NCBI GenBank assembly: GCA_000827205.1 | Contig: KN832554.1 | Coordinates: 3,012,936-3,076,935 of the forward strand | Reading direction: 5' to 3' | DNA from: Plicaturopsis crispa FD-325 SS-3 | Taxonomy: Eukaryota > Basidiomycota > Agaricomycetes > Amylocorticiales > Amylocorticiaceae | Length of the DNA: 64,000 nucleotides | In this document: in pieces, positions 1 through 11,414 of the stretch | Layout of the letters: each line of letters starts with the position of its first letter | Numbering within the stretch: the first letter of the stretch is position 1 | The notes under the pieces: model-generated | Database searches by the model: none | What the model saw: only the letters and a program-made list of their open reading frames with translations | What the model was told of the DNA's origin: nothing | Program-made: the position numbers and the translations under genes

Positions 1-165
1 GGCGAAGGATGTGCACACTGCAAGAGACGTCGACCGACGGATTAGATCCTTTCGCTTACATAACCGGGCCGATTATCAGATAAAACGCAGTCTAATACGC
101 ACTCACTCGGCATCCCCGCACTCGTATTTATCAACAGCCATGGCACTCCCAACCCCGCAGCCCAA

Positions 166-1729
166 ATGGCGTTCACCCTCCGCCGCCTCAAACATGCTGT
201 CATCGGTCAACCACAAGACCCCCTAGCACACCTCCCCCTCTCCACTGACCCATGCAGAACATGCGCGGACCCCTGCGACGAAGGCCACGATGAGTACCCC
301 AAACGCTTCACCATCGACACGAGCAGCGACATGCTCGGCTCAGTGAAGCCCTACCGCCGCCAAGTCGTCATCTCTACCGGAAAATCCGACTGGGCGTCCG
401 AGGTCACGTTCGAGCCCTCGTCTCTCGCCTGGTACCTCGCTGCTGCTGCGCGCCCGTCCGTGTCGGCGATGTTGTCGTTGTCGGGGCCTGCGTCGGGCGT
501 GTTCAAGTCGGCGGAGGCGGGAAAGACGTCTATACTTAATGGGTCGCACCATTCGTTGTCGGAGGAGGGGGAGAAAGAGACGGTGCTCGTGTTCCCGGAT
601 TATGTCGCTGTGGAGGACGTCCCACGTACGCGCAAAGGCGCGGACGCGTTATGGGAGCGCGCCGTGAGCCCGGCTGTTGGACGTGCAGGTGCACCGCCGG
701 CGGATGCGGAGGTAGAGAACGAGGCGAAGATGTGGGTCCTGCCGTACGTCTGTGTTATCCTGCTCTGTGAGTTGCGTTTTCGCATCGCGTCGCGTCCTGC
801 TCACACCGCGTTGTGTCCTCCTCCTTCGTCATCGCTGCCTACTCACAAGTCCACAATTCCCACAGGCTCACACAAACGCCGTGACAACCGCTGCGCCATC
901 GCCGCGCCCAAGCTCGAAGAGGGTGCGTGTGCTCACCTTCTCCTCCCCCTCCTCCCTCTTCTTCACCGCACGTTTCTCCCTCTCACGCCCCTTACTCATA
1001 ACCGTCCACCCGCACAGCATTCACCCAAGCCCTCGCCGAACACAGCATCGCCGCACACACCCAGCTCGACCCCTGCGCGCCCGACCCGATCCCGCCGCTG
1101 CAAGCGTTCGCGGTGGGTCGGTCGGCGGATGATGTTGAGGACGTCGTTCCAGCTCCGGGGAAGGACGTGGTAGGCGACGAGGAGGAGGAGGAAGAGTTCC
1201 ACGACGCGCCCGAGTCACACGACAACGCGCCCGAGTCGCACGACGGCACTCCACGACATACGCATATCGACGTCCAACCCACCGACCGCACGACAGATGC
1301 CCACACCCGCCGCACCGCGTACATAACCGCCCAGTTCCAATCCGCCGCGCGGTCCGAGCAGGCGCTGATCCTCCGCTGCTCGCATGTGGGCGGGCATAAG
1401 TATGCGGGGGTGTGTACGGTGCGTGTTGTTATTTCGCCGTTTCGTTTTTTTCTTTTCGTCCACCCCTGCCTTCCCGCTTCCCCTTCCTACGCCCTTGCCC
1501 TTGCCCTTGCCCTCGTCCTCCCTCGTGCATCAAGACTATTGACAACTGACGCGCACACACACAGATATACACCCCCCGCGGCGCAGGCATCTGGTACGGC
1601 CGCGTCTCCCCGCACGAGGTCCCCGCCGTCGTGCGCGAGACCGTCCTCGGCGGGCGCGTGCTGCCCAAGTTGCTCAGGGGCGGGGTGGATTTGGGGTGTT
1701 TGAAGGGGGGTGGGGAGGGGGCGTGGTAG
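166..1729 (+). CDS. AIM32: AIM32-like sucrase/ferredoxin-like protein
   Basis: Exons 166-766, 866-922, 1018-1418 and 1565-1729 join to a 407-residue protein. The N-terminus carries a CRTCADPCDEGHDEYP cysteine cluster followed by a segment ending VVISTGKSDWASEVTFE, both typical of the Suc_Fer-like/AIM32 family. Exon 2 reads RDNRCAIAAPKLE. The C-terminal thioredoxin-like ferredoxin core has CSHVGGHKYAGV then IYTPRGAGIWYGRV. In yeast AIM32 is a mitochondrial thioredoxin-like Fe-S protein linked to redox quality control; the role here is inferred from family. An acidic stretch (codons in 1170-1250) lies inside the ferredoxin domain and is not a usual family feature. The start at 166 is preceded by an out-of-frame ATG at 140 in better context, which could be an upstream ORF. 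A G-rich tract overlaps the 3' end. The tail faces the SCH9 tail. Confidence 0.85.
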
Positions 1730-1815
1730 GGATGGGGAGGGGAGGGGGTGGTAATTATTTATGGGGATAAGGGGAGGGGGAGGGGGTAGGGGAGAGGGAG
1801 GAGTGGGTGGATCTA
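1690..1815 (+). other. G-rich tract over the AIM32 stop and 3' UTR
   Basis: Many runs of three to six G separated by one to five bases occupy the last codons of AIM32 and about 90 bp downstream. The composition fits a potential intramolecular G-quadruplex in DNA or in the transcript. This is pattern recognition only; no folding score was calculated. Confidence 0.5.
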
Positions 1816-2658
1816 TGGACCTGTAGAGGGGAGGGACTGAGTTTGTTTATACGGCTTCAACGCCGCACCGCGCACACCGTATACCGTATACCGGAAACGT
1901 CTACTATAACTTATTCGCTTTGACGCGCACCTACGTTTTGGCCGCGTTCGTGTTCCTGCGCGATGAGGGGCGGAGCAGGGGCATGGTTGCGACATCCAGG
2001 TCGCCATGTAATCAGGGATCACTAGTTACACTTACGCGTACGCGCCCGGCGTAGTACGCGTTACGTGTCCAATATCAACGCCATTGTCGCCTCGCAGACC
2101 GTCCAAATTTCATTCATACAACTCTGTTCATTTCATGGGCAGTATGTATATGACAATGTGCAATCAGTACTGTACTATGGTGGGTTAAAAAATTGGCAGT
2201 ACACAGGCATTACTTATTCAGGATTCGGGGCGTCCGTTATGGATGATTTCGATTGGATGGTGGGGGGTGGGGAAGGCGTTAAGCGTGGAGGGACGGGCGG
2301 GCACAGGGTGAGCGATGAAGGGGATGGGAGGGGAGACAGGGAGTAGGAAGAGAACAGTAGGATAAAAAGAGAAACGTTAAACCGCGGTTGTTACATATGA
2401 CATTGATTGATAGACCATGTTCGATGTTCGAGATTGAGTTCGATGACGGGAGGTGGGAAGGAAGGAACATGCACAGTGCACACTGCCGAGGTCCCCAGAT
2501 ACACTGGATTTGGGCCCCGGGCATAAAAAATCAGAACCAGCCTGCACGTCGCAGTAGTCAGCAAGGCGTGGGGCAAGCGCGGCAAAGGAAGAGGAGGGCA
2601 CCCACAGGAGAATTAAACACACCACTAAAAAAAACGGACGGATGGCGACTCTCGGCAC
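1730..2658. other. Convergent intergenic region AIM32/SCH9
   Basis: About 930 bp between two 3' ends. It holds the G-rich tract, then mixed sequence. The longest frames are under 160 codons, show no recognisable domain and look random. Probably the two 3' UTRs and spacer. Confidence 0.6.
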
Positions 2659-5553
2659 TCACGCGCCCATCTCCTCATCCCCAAGCCCATGCCGCCGCGC
2701 ATTCGCATACCTCCCCGCACTCCCCTCGCCCTCAAACTCATCCTCCGTCGTCGGGTCCTGCGCGTCCTCCTCCTCCACCGCTCCATCCTCCCCCTCCCCA
2801 TCATCATTCACGGCAAGACCCGCCTTGGCAGCGAGCGCGCCGACGCTCTCCCCGCCCGAGTACGTGAACCCGCGGAAGTTCTCCTGCACGCTGTTCGTCA
2901 GCGGGCTGCCCGCCGCGCCCTTCTTCTTACTCTTCTTCCCATTCGGCTGGATGGCGATCCCCGCCGCCGGGGTCAGCGGCGCCAGCGGACTCGTCGTTGT
3001 CGTCATCGAGCTCGTCGTCGTCAGCGAACCCGCACCCCTATCGCTCCCAAGCGGCCCATTCGGCGTATGCGCAAACCCCGCGTTACCGATCGACTGCGAG
3101 ACCCAGTCCTCGCTCGGGTCCTCCTCGTCGAGGTCGCACACGTCCCGCACGTCCGCGTTCGTGAACTCCGGGTCGAAGTTCGCCGTGCTCTCGTCGCTCT
3201 CGACGACCGGCTTGAACGGCGGGGTTACGCGCTTCGCGGACAGCGCCTCCCAGTCGATGGACGCGAAGAATGGGTGCTCTTTGAGCTCGGCGGCGTCGCG
3301 CTGCGCGCCGAGGCGGTGTTTCGGGTTGCGGTTGAGGAGCTGTGGGTAAGGGTGGGTGTCAGTATAGTGAGGTAGATGGTAAGCGGGGTAGGGTGGGGGA
3401 GGGTACTTACGCCTTTGACGAACTGCTTGCCCTGCTCGTTGATGACGCCGCGCGGGAAGCGGATCTTGCCGAAGCAGATGTTGCGGTACATCTGCTGCGT
3501 GTCCTCCGCGTAGAACGGGCTCCAGCCGCAGCACATCTCGAACAGCAGCACGCCCAGCGACCAGAAGTCGACGAGCTTCGAGTACCCGAGCTCTTCGAGG
3601 AGCACCTCCGGCGCGAGGTATTCAGTCGTGCCGCAGAACGTCGTGGTCAGTTCGTCTGACCGCAGGTCTGCTTTTGAGAGACCGAAGTCGCATAGGGCGA
3701 CGTGGCCGGTGGCGTCCAGGAGGATGTTTTCCGGCTTGAGGTCACTGCGCATCTTGTCAGCACTCGAGCACGGATGGGAGGCTAAGCTACTCACCGATAT
3801 ACGATATCGTACTTGTGTAGATGCTCCAGTGCCAGTATCAACTCGGCAATATAAAACCGCGCACGTTCCTCGCTAAACCGTGTCTCCTTCTGCAGATGCC
3901 AGAACAGCTCTCCACCGCTCTTGAAATCAGTGACGAGGTAGAGGTCAGTGTCCGTCTGGAAGCTAAACTTGAGTCCAACGAGGAAAGGCGACTCCAACGA
4001 CCGCTGCAATATCTTGCGCTCGCCGATAGTATGCGCCACCTCCTTCTTCGCGACGATCTCCCGCTTCGACAGCACCTTCATCGCGTAGATGCGCTTCGTG
4101 TCGTGCTTCCGCACCTGGAACACCTTTCCGAACGTGCCTCGACCGATCAGCTTCAGGAATTCGAAATCCCGCGGTGTCAGTGCCCGTTTCGTCTATATTA
4201 CCACGCAAGCATGGGAGATTAGGTACGTAATGCCCGGGGACGGACATGATCGGGCCTCACCTGGTACTGCTCGAATGTGACCTGCACACGCATCTCCCCG
4301 CTCACCCCGCTAGCGGCCTCGCTCTCGAATGGCCGGAGCCTGCGCAGCGACAAAAATCGGTCAGCACGCGGAAAATTTTTAAGCGGTGCGATGACCAAGC
4401 CTCACTTGTACCACTGGTCGACGGTGTGGTCGTGGATGAGCAAGGGCTTGATCTGCACGGTCCCGAGGAAGCCTTGGTCCTCCACGGCTCGATCGTATAC
4501 GTTTAGTGTGATGGAAGAGTTCACCATTGTTACGTCGCTGCAAAATGGGGACATCAGATGCGCGGGCCTCGGTCTGCACTAATGAAGAACATGCACGCAC
4601 AACGAGACCTCGTGTTTCCAGACCGGATTGTGAGCAGACACCCCACCGAAGAGGGTGCTGGGCTTGGATGCGGCCGCTGCGGCTGTAGACGCCGCTGAGG
4701 CCAAAACAGACTTTCCCGAGGAGACTGATGATGACGGCGTGTTGCCTGAGCTACCCTTGCCCCGTTTCGCGGCGTCCGCTTTAGACCCGATAGCGCCCAG
4801 GGCTGAGATGGCGTTCGAGGAGCCGTTCGAGGCGAGGGTCGTAGCCGTGCCCTTCGCCTCCTTCTCCGTCTCCTCTATCGGATCTCGACCGACGAACTCG
4901 TTCTGCTCGAACTGTACGACGACGTACGGCCGCGCATGGATCGAGCGCACGCTCAGTCCGCGAGCCTGGATGAGCTTGACGTGTATCTGGCCCTTGGAGG
5001 GCCCTGCGGTCGAGGTCTGAGACTGCGTGCTCGAGGTGGACGATGACGATGGCGTTGAGGATTTATTTGGTAGGGCAGCGCGGTGCTTGGCTGTGGGGGG
5101 CTGGCGCATATTGAAGTCCGGTGCATGAAGGGACAGCTGGGTGGTGGGGAGTGCAGACGCGGCAAGGTTTCCGGTAGGCGTCAAGGGGGCAGGTGAAGGC
5201 GTGAGAGCTTCCGGCGCGCCGCCGTTGCTCGCCGCGGCAGGGATGTTTAATAAATGGTGGTGATATGATGCCCCGCCCAGCGTTGGCGTCTGCGAGCCGT
5301 TCCCAGCTGGCGATGGCAGAGGCGAAGACGGCACATCGAAAGGATTTGGCCGTTCCTGCCCATTGGGACCTGCTCGCGGTGTAAGCTGGTCGGCCGCGCT
5401 CGTGGGCCACAGTTTTATCATGGCTTTCGGGATCAGGAGCTTTGTCGACAGATAACTTGCGGGTTTCGATATAGAGGACTTGCGCGATGTCGATGGGGAG
5501 GGAGAGGGAGAGGTGGGCCAGGAAAAGCTGCCATTTCCCGCCATTTTTGCCAC
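2659..5553 (-). CDS. SCH9: SCH9-like AGC protein kinase with C2-like N-terminal region
   Basis: Exons on the minus strand 5553-4604, 4537-4406, 4339-4261, 4192-3795, 3744-3411 and 3339-2659 give 857 residues. After a Ser/Thr/Pro-rich leader comes a C2-like region (IHVKLIQARGLSVRSIHARP, then WKHEV and IHDHTVDQWYKL). The kinase domain starts near residue 395 with IGRGTFGKVFQVRK and YAMKVLSK, then YRDLKPEN, DFGLSK, the T-loop TTTFCGTTEYLAPE and an AGC tail with hydrophobic motif NFRGFTYSG near residue 782. C2 plus AGC kinase plus hydrophobic motif is the Sch9/Sck1 architecture, the fungal S6-kinase-like TORC1 effector for nutrient and lifespan signalling. All catalytic motifs are intact. The tail continues about 75 acidic residues beyond the hydrophobic motif. 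The start at 5553 is the first in-frame ATG of the exon. Confidence 0.9.
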
Positions 5554-5932
5554 AGTCTGACCTCACTTCTTCCGTGGAGCTTTAGACGATCACAGGAACA
5601 GGGCACCACTGATAACACAAATACTGGTATCCACGTTTGTCGTCCTCGTCGTCGTCTCGGTTGTCGTGGGCGTCGTTCAGCTCGCTCTCGTTGTCGTGGT
5701 TGTGGTGCTCCGTACGTTCTGTCGAGTCTATTTTACCCCACATTTTTCTCGTCGTCTTTCACCCGACCGAGGCCTCGGCGAGCGGATACGTCTTCCGGGA
5801 TTCGAGCAGATTCGAGCCCTTTTTACCTTGCCTTTGCTATGCACAACCGAGAGTAGATAATAAAGTGTCTATATATCCGTTGTTGACCGGAGAATGGAGG
5901 CTCGAGACAGTTGATCAGGTCCACAAAGCAAG
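5554..5932. other. SCH9 upstream region with (GAC)n-like tract
   Basis: About 380 bp between the SCH9 start and the 3' end of the next minus-strand gene. Positions 5637-5715 form an imperfect GTC/GTT trinucleotide run, so GAC/AAC on the SCH9 strand, inside the expected promoter or 5' UTR. No gene is seen. Confidence 0.5.
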
Positions 5933-6592
5933 TCATCTCTGTTTGTCGGCAGGGACATCGTCTTTGGCATATGAATCTCGCTCCTCCGACGATTCACCAT
6001 CCTCCGCTACCCGGACACGCAACTGTTCCCGCATCTTCTCTTGCCCCCATCTCATGAATGAAAGCCCCCCTCCAATCATCACCGCAACCGCAACAGTCCG
6101 TCGCGCAACTTTCCAGGGTAATCGGTCTGCAGACGGCACGTCGGGCTCAGCTCAGCTTCTAAAGCGTTAAAGGTTAGCCTAAAGGCATAAACGGCACTCA
6201 CAAACGGCTGCAAAGACGCCCGCAGTCGCAAGCCCTGCCCCCAGCTCTCGCACGTCATCAAGTCCAGCCTTCTTGATACCTTCCTCCGCAGCGAGCCACC
6301 CCACGGCGGTTAGTCCAAGCTTTCCAGCGTCTGCGCCTCCCCCTTTCAGTGCGCCCCACATGACGCGGTAGTTCTTCGTCTTCCAGTAGAAGTACCAGCC
6401 CTGTTTCGTCGTAGGTGGCCGGTGCGCGTTTTCTGCGAGGAAACGAAGCGAGGCGCTCCGTCCACCGCGAACGACGCCAATCATAGACCCTACGAGCATG
6501 GCCGTCGCTGGCAGGAGGAAATAACGGGGAGGCGAGTCGATGTAGACGCGGGCTTTGCCATCTTCACCTCCCTCTGAGGATACGCGGATCAT
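5933..6592 (-). CDS. Small glycine-rich membrane protein, possibly Tim17-like
   Basis: Exons 6592-6202 and 6150-5933, with a 51-nt GTGAGT intron, give 202 residues. Visible features are several glycine-rich hydrophobic stretches (LLPATAMLVGSMIGVVRGG, GADAGKLGLTAVGWLAAEEG, ELGAGLATAGVFAAV, TVAVAVMIGGGLSFMRWG), a basic aromatic link (GWYFYWKTKNYRVMWG) and a charged C-terminus. Four short glycine-rich helices in about 200 residues resemble Tim17/Tim22/Tim23-type proteins of the mitochondrial inner membrane, but I cannot match a named subunit. The splice site was chosen because the third of three neighbouring AGs keeps an open frame into the last helix. Function unknown; the mitochondrial location is an inference. 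Confidence 0.7.
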
Positions 6593-6814
6593 AGAGGGAA
6601 TGAAAATTTCATGGAGCGTGTAGTAAGGAGAAGGGCAACGCGTTTGAAATCTATCCTTAACAAAAGGCTAAACTCTAAATCCCGAACTCTGAAGTTTCTG
6701 TACGTCTTCATTACAACGCTGCACTTCAGCTATAACCCAGGACCATGAACGGCGAATCGTTAAATGATAATCGCTACACTCGCAATATCCAAAATATATG
6801 CCGCATACATTGCT

Positions 6815-8738
6815 TTATAATTCCTGCGTGGACTCGGCGCTGTCGCCTGTGTGTTTTGCTTCGCGCTCCAAAGTCCATAGTGCATCGTCAACGTCCTCAG
6901 GCGGCTCAGCGTCTACGCTTGCGGCATCGCAGTCGCTCAGCCTTCCGCTACGCTCATCCCATCTCCACGGCGGTGGTTGGGGATGCTCGGATTCCCCGGG
7001 CCCATCTCTTTTGCGATCCCGCTTTCCATTCACTGCCTGCGGCCTGCCTATCTCTCCCGTCAAGCGTCTGGCCAACTCGATGCTATCAGACGATGCCGGC
7101 GTGTTACTCCAGACCACTCCGTCAACCGAGATCTTCGGCCGCACAGACGGCAAGCGCAGCCCATGCTTTTTCGGAGGAGCAGCTGAATAAGGCCGTGGCA
7201 TGGTTCGAAGCACCGTTATGTGGTCGAGCGCGGATGCTTCGTCGTAGCGAGTGGAAAATGGTAGCCAGTACGCTGCCCGAAGGTTGAGGATCATGTGGGC
7301 TCCCAGAATCACCGTCACGGCCAGCGCGAGGTTTTCAGGGATCTCTGTTCGAAGAGACTGCCAGCACTGTCAATATGCAAGCGCAAGGAGAACGATGGCA
7401 ACTCACATAGCCCATGATCCAAACGCCCGCACACGCGGCATACGCGATTAGAGCAGCGAGAAAATAGGAGAGGCTGTCTCGCAGCAGCACGTGTAGTATA
7501 TGGCTTGCCGACCAGGTCCCTACTTGCCGCACATGTTGGATACCTATCCACAGCGCGAGCAGAAACAGAACCGTCTCGAAGCATATGATAGCCACCCAAT
7601 AACCAAAATAATAAGGGGGTACAGCAACAAACGCGCATTGCACTGGGCCCAGTTCAATTTGCTCTTGAAGGAGACGCTCATCAGGAACGTGAATAGGGAA
7701 GAGAGACAAGTGCCGCACCAGGTTTTCCCGCCATGAACAGGGACAGGATAATGACATTCGAGGCGACTTCTGCCCCGAAACAAGCCGACAAAAGGACGAT
7801 GACGATCCTCGAGCCGCCATATAAGGCATGGATTCGCCATTGCAATACAACTGAGCTGTCAGTCAGGCGCGGTGCGGGACAGAGGAGACTTGCGTAGACA
7901 AACTTTGCATCGCCCATATAATCACGGAGCTACTCCATGCCTGAAAAGTAAAAAAATGGCGGCAACTGACCGCCAACCTATCAAAAGGCTTGAGGATCAT
8001 GGGTCATTGACAACGACTCCATGGCGGCTTACAACTGAGACACGTTAAGCGCAATTTTGAATATTATATCGAACAAGAAGGACGCACCGATTGGACATCC
8101 GTAACACTTGTAAAAACTATGGCATATTAAACATGAAATGAATCATAGCTAGCTAAAGAACACTAACCAGCAGTGTTGAGACTGTAGGGAGGACGACGGC
8201 ATCAGTATCCAGCGCTGAAGAGACAATTGCGAGACCGTGACACACATCATGAGTGCTTCCCCAAAATAACGAAGCTAGCGGTCCGAGGAATGAAATTGAG
8301 ATTCATTTCGACCTTGAGCGCGTCATGCACTCACAACCAGGAAGATAATCTTCGAATACGACCAGTTCTTCCTCTAAACGCGATTGGTGTTCAAGTACGT
8401 GACAAAACCACAATCCCAGCATGTAGGCGTACCCAAATAAATTCAACCTAAAGGCGTCTGTGAGTATTGGGGGAGACACAACTGATGATGAACTAACGAA
8501 CCTCTTCATCAAATGTCAGAACTGTTTTGTGTGCAAACGGTGTCAGAGCTAACTACGGAAAACAATCTGTGTCACTCACCATGGTCGTAAACAGCGGCAG
8601 ACAAAGTTATGACTGCAAGATCCCAACCATTAGTTGAACTGAGCATGCAATCATCGCTTTCCGTCACGCGAACGTACGTGTACATATCCGCGTGAGGTCG
8701 AGGTCAAGCAGGAATCCCAGCTCAGTACTGTCAGCCAT
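6815..8738 (-). CDS. DUF6533-like seven-helix membrane protein, copy A
   Basis: Starts at 8738 (MADSTELGFLLDLDLTRICT). The first exons are 8738-8678, 8612-8580, 8521-8502, 8447-8433 and 8373-8335; they join in frame to read ITLSAAVYDHVLTFDEE, VEFIW and KNWSYSKIIFLV, the N-terminal pattern of DUF6533 proteins. Later exons, whose borders I did not all fix, give LRYFGEALMMC, LQWRIHALYGGSRIVIVLL, a conserved helix pair (GTWSASHILHVLLRDSLSYF) and EIPENLALAVTVILGAHM. The C-terminus is a long polar tail with LRTMPRP and RWDERSGR, ending at 6815. DUF6533 proteins are multi-pass membrane proteins of Agaricomycetes without known function; receptor-like roles are speculation. The gene is a tandem duplicate of the gene at 9505-11414. 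Confidence 0.75.
8433..8447 (-). other. 15-nt microexon in DUF6533 copy A
   Basis: Encodes VEFIW. It lies between a TAG acceptor and a GTACGC donor. Skipping the donor runs into a stop after RLHAGIVVLSRT, whereas splicing joins it to KNWSYSK, matching the family pattern (V-E-x-I-W ... W-S-x-x-K). Copy B has a microexon of the same size. Confidence 0.65.
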
Positions 8739-9504
8739 ACAGTGGACTGCGCGCCTGGGAACTAATGTAACATGCAGTACGGTGGATGGGCGGCACTAGC
8801 AGGAGATCGATGGGGGGAATAGGGAAGGCGTCTATGAACATCCAACCCAGCATTATATAACTGTACTCACCTCGTGGTGGACATTGAATCAGGCCCCGCC
8901 CCAGGGTCAGTGGGATGTCAGGCTATGAGGCGGCGCCGCAGGGTCCCGTTTAGCTCCGTGTTCCTTCCACCCTAAATTTACAAAAAGCCAGCAAAAAGCC
9001 GTCGGCGCCTTTAATGGTCGTGTGCGCATAATTAAATGGAACTCTGAGATGATTCAGATTCTTCAGAGATGAACATACCTACTTATATGGCCTAATGCAC
9101 ACACAGAGTCACACGCGTCGCCATTCAACGAAGACGGTTCATGCCTCGACACTACCACGAACGAGGAAGAGCAGACACAATAGAGAAACTTTGGACTGGT
9201 TGAGGACCTGTTATGCGGCTGGCACGTTGTGAAGTGGCAGCTAGGCGAGAGACTGACAGTGACAGCCATCTCTCGTGGCGCAATTGCTAGGCAATTTGAT
9301 CAACCTTCTTGTCGCATCGAGTCGGAAGCTGTTGGGGCCAGCGCTCGGAGCCTCGGACTCGATTGTGGTGGCACTCAAAAACTTACTTATCCAGTGAGGA
9401 GTCGGACGGCGGGTATAAGCCAATGCGCCAGCAGCTGTAGGTCCTGGTTTTACGATAAATCATGGGTGCCGGTGGGGCTCACTCCTGAGATTCATGTGTG
9501 ACAT
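8739..9504. other. Intergenic region between the DUF6533 copies
   Basis: About 770 bp upstream of copy A and downstream of copy B. Only short unsupported frames on both strands. Presumably the promoter of copy A and the 3' UTR of copy B. Confidence 0.5.
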
Positions 9505-11414
9505 CTACATACCCTCCGGCGTGTGAGCGCTGTCATCGATATCCACCGGCACCTCGGATTGCCTGCCGTCGGCACTCTCCTCTTCCCAGTCGTCGACTCT
9601 ACCGCTTCTTTCATCCCATCTCCACGCCAATGGCTCTGGACGCGCGTCCGACCGAGTCTTCGAGTGATCGTGTTCACGCCTGTCTTTCGCTATCTGCCGA
9701 CAAGTTTTTCCCGTCGCCCGCCTCAGGTCCAATTCGCTTCCCGATGGGGTTTTAGGATGCGCGTCGTTGCGTTCTGCGATGCTGGCAAAGATATTGCATG
9801 TCGACGTCGAAGCCTTCGCCCGCAGCCGACGATTATCGTGGGGGGTCGCAGAGGCGGGCCGCGGCATGGTCCGAAGGCAAGTTACTTTGTCGAGAGTAGA
9901 TATTTCACCTTCGCCGGTAGCGAAAGGGAGCCAGTATGCTTCGCGGAGGTTGAGCATCAGACGGGCCCCCATGATCACCGTGAAAGCGAACGCGAAGCTC
10001 TCTGGAATCTCTGTTTTGACGGACTAATATCGCTGTAAGCATCTGTCCCACGGATATAATCATGCAAAGACTCACCGGGTCCACTATCCATACGCCCGCG
10101 CAGGCGATATAGCCTGCCAAGGTGACTAGAAAGTAAGAGAAACTATCTCGCAGCAGCACATGCAGGATATGGCTGGCCGACCAGGTGCCTACTTGCCATA
10201 CGTGCTGGATGGCGACCCAGAGAGCGAGAGAAAATAAAACCGTCTCGAATGCAATGACTGCGATCCAGAACCCATACACAAAGTGTGGAACCTTCGTGAA
10301 CGAGCATATGTGCACGCCAGGCAGGCCCAGGGGTTCACTGAGGGCTATGTCACAAGGAGCGGTGCAAAAGGGTGAATTTATTGACACACAAAAAGGCGTG
10401 TGGTTTTCGCACCAATTTCTGTCCCCATCCGAAGTCCGAGGAGCACGCACATGGAGATGATTTCGACGCTGAAGCAGATGCACAGGAATACTAGGATTTT
10501 TCTCGATTCCCTGTACATTGCGTGTATGCGCCATTGTAGTGTGACTACACTTCTGGTCAAGATGAGGAGATGATATACTGAATTGGAACACACCTTGCAT
10601 CAACAATAATATGACACTGCTAGCACTGGCCTGAAAAATTGTGTATTGACGACAGCTAGTGTGGCGAATAAGTATTTATAATCTGGGACTGGCAGCCAAC
10701 AGCGCATCTCTTACAACTGTTAACATGGACTGTCAGATCTAGCCTTGTTACACGATGGGGAACCCCGACATACCGATCGTGAGATGTCGGTACTTAGAAA
10801 GACTGCAGAGCTGTGAGCTGTGTAGTCAAGTAAAGCGGCCATCTTACTGACCGACTGCATTAGCACTGAGGTGTGGTCAGCATAGTGACGGGGGTAGGGT
10901 GAGTTCTAAAAGGCCCAAAACGCACATAAGGACGGCCTCCCCAATATATCTTATCTGGCAGCGCGGACAGACAAGGTGAGACCTCTTGGCCGTCGGAACG
11001 AACAGAGAACTCACTATTAAAAACAGTATTTTAGAATACGACCACTTCCTTTTCTGTTCGTACTTAAGCGTAGGTAGAGAGAGTCCTGCATGTATCGGAG
11101 CGTACCCATATCAATTCGACCTAAATTAGAGTTGCGGTAAGAGACCCGCTCATACAACAGACAAGCACACATACCTCTTGGTCTAGGGACAGGACTGCAT
11201 CATATATCAGCATCGCCTCACACCATGAGCAACTGAAAGCCTCACAGTGGTCGTAAATAGTAGCACACATAGCTGCGACTGCGTAGAAGGACAGGACAAG
11301 TTCCGAATATCAGAAAGGCACGCGTGCACATGGTACATACGACGGGGACGTACGTTGACATATCCGTGTGGCCTGAATCTCGTACCCCAGGACCAGCACC
11401 GCTTGGTCTGTCAT
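9505..11414 (-). CDS. DUF6533-like seven-helix membrane protein, copy B
   Basis: Starts at 11414 (MTDQAVLVLGYEIQATRICQ). The first exons are 11414-11354, 11278-11246, 11194-11175, 11120-11106 and 11062-11015, the first four having exactly the lengths of copy A (61, 33, 20, 15 nt). They read LAAMCATIYDH, FLSLDQE, VELIW and YEQKRKWSYSKILFLI. Downstream come IRYIGEAVLMCVL, VTLQWRIHAMYRESRKILVF, FETVLFSLALWVAIQHV, GTWSASHILHVLLRDSFSYF and EIPESFAFAFTVIMGARLML. The polar tail shares LRTMPRP and WRWDERSGR with copy A but is otherwise diverged. Several internal splice borders are not fixed. Function unknown; the two copies probably arose by local duplication. Confidence 0.75.
11106..11120 (-). other. 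15-nt microexon in DUF6533 copy B
   Basis: Encodes VELIW between a TAG acceptor and a GTACGC donor, the same size and position as in copy A. Reading through the donor meets a stop after a short non-conserved stretch; splicing to 11062 restores the conserved KWSYSK segment. Confidence 0.65.

Noticed and set aside
340-552. Minus-strand open frame
   Set aside because: Shadow of the AIM32 first exon in GC-rich sequence.
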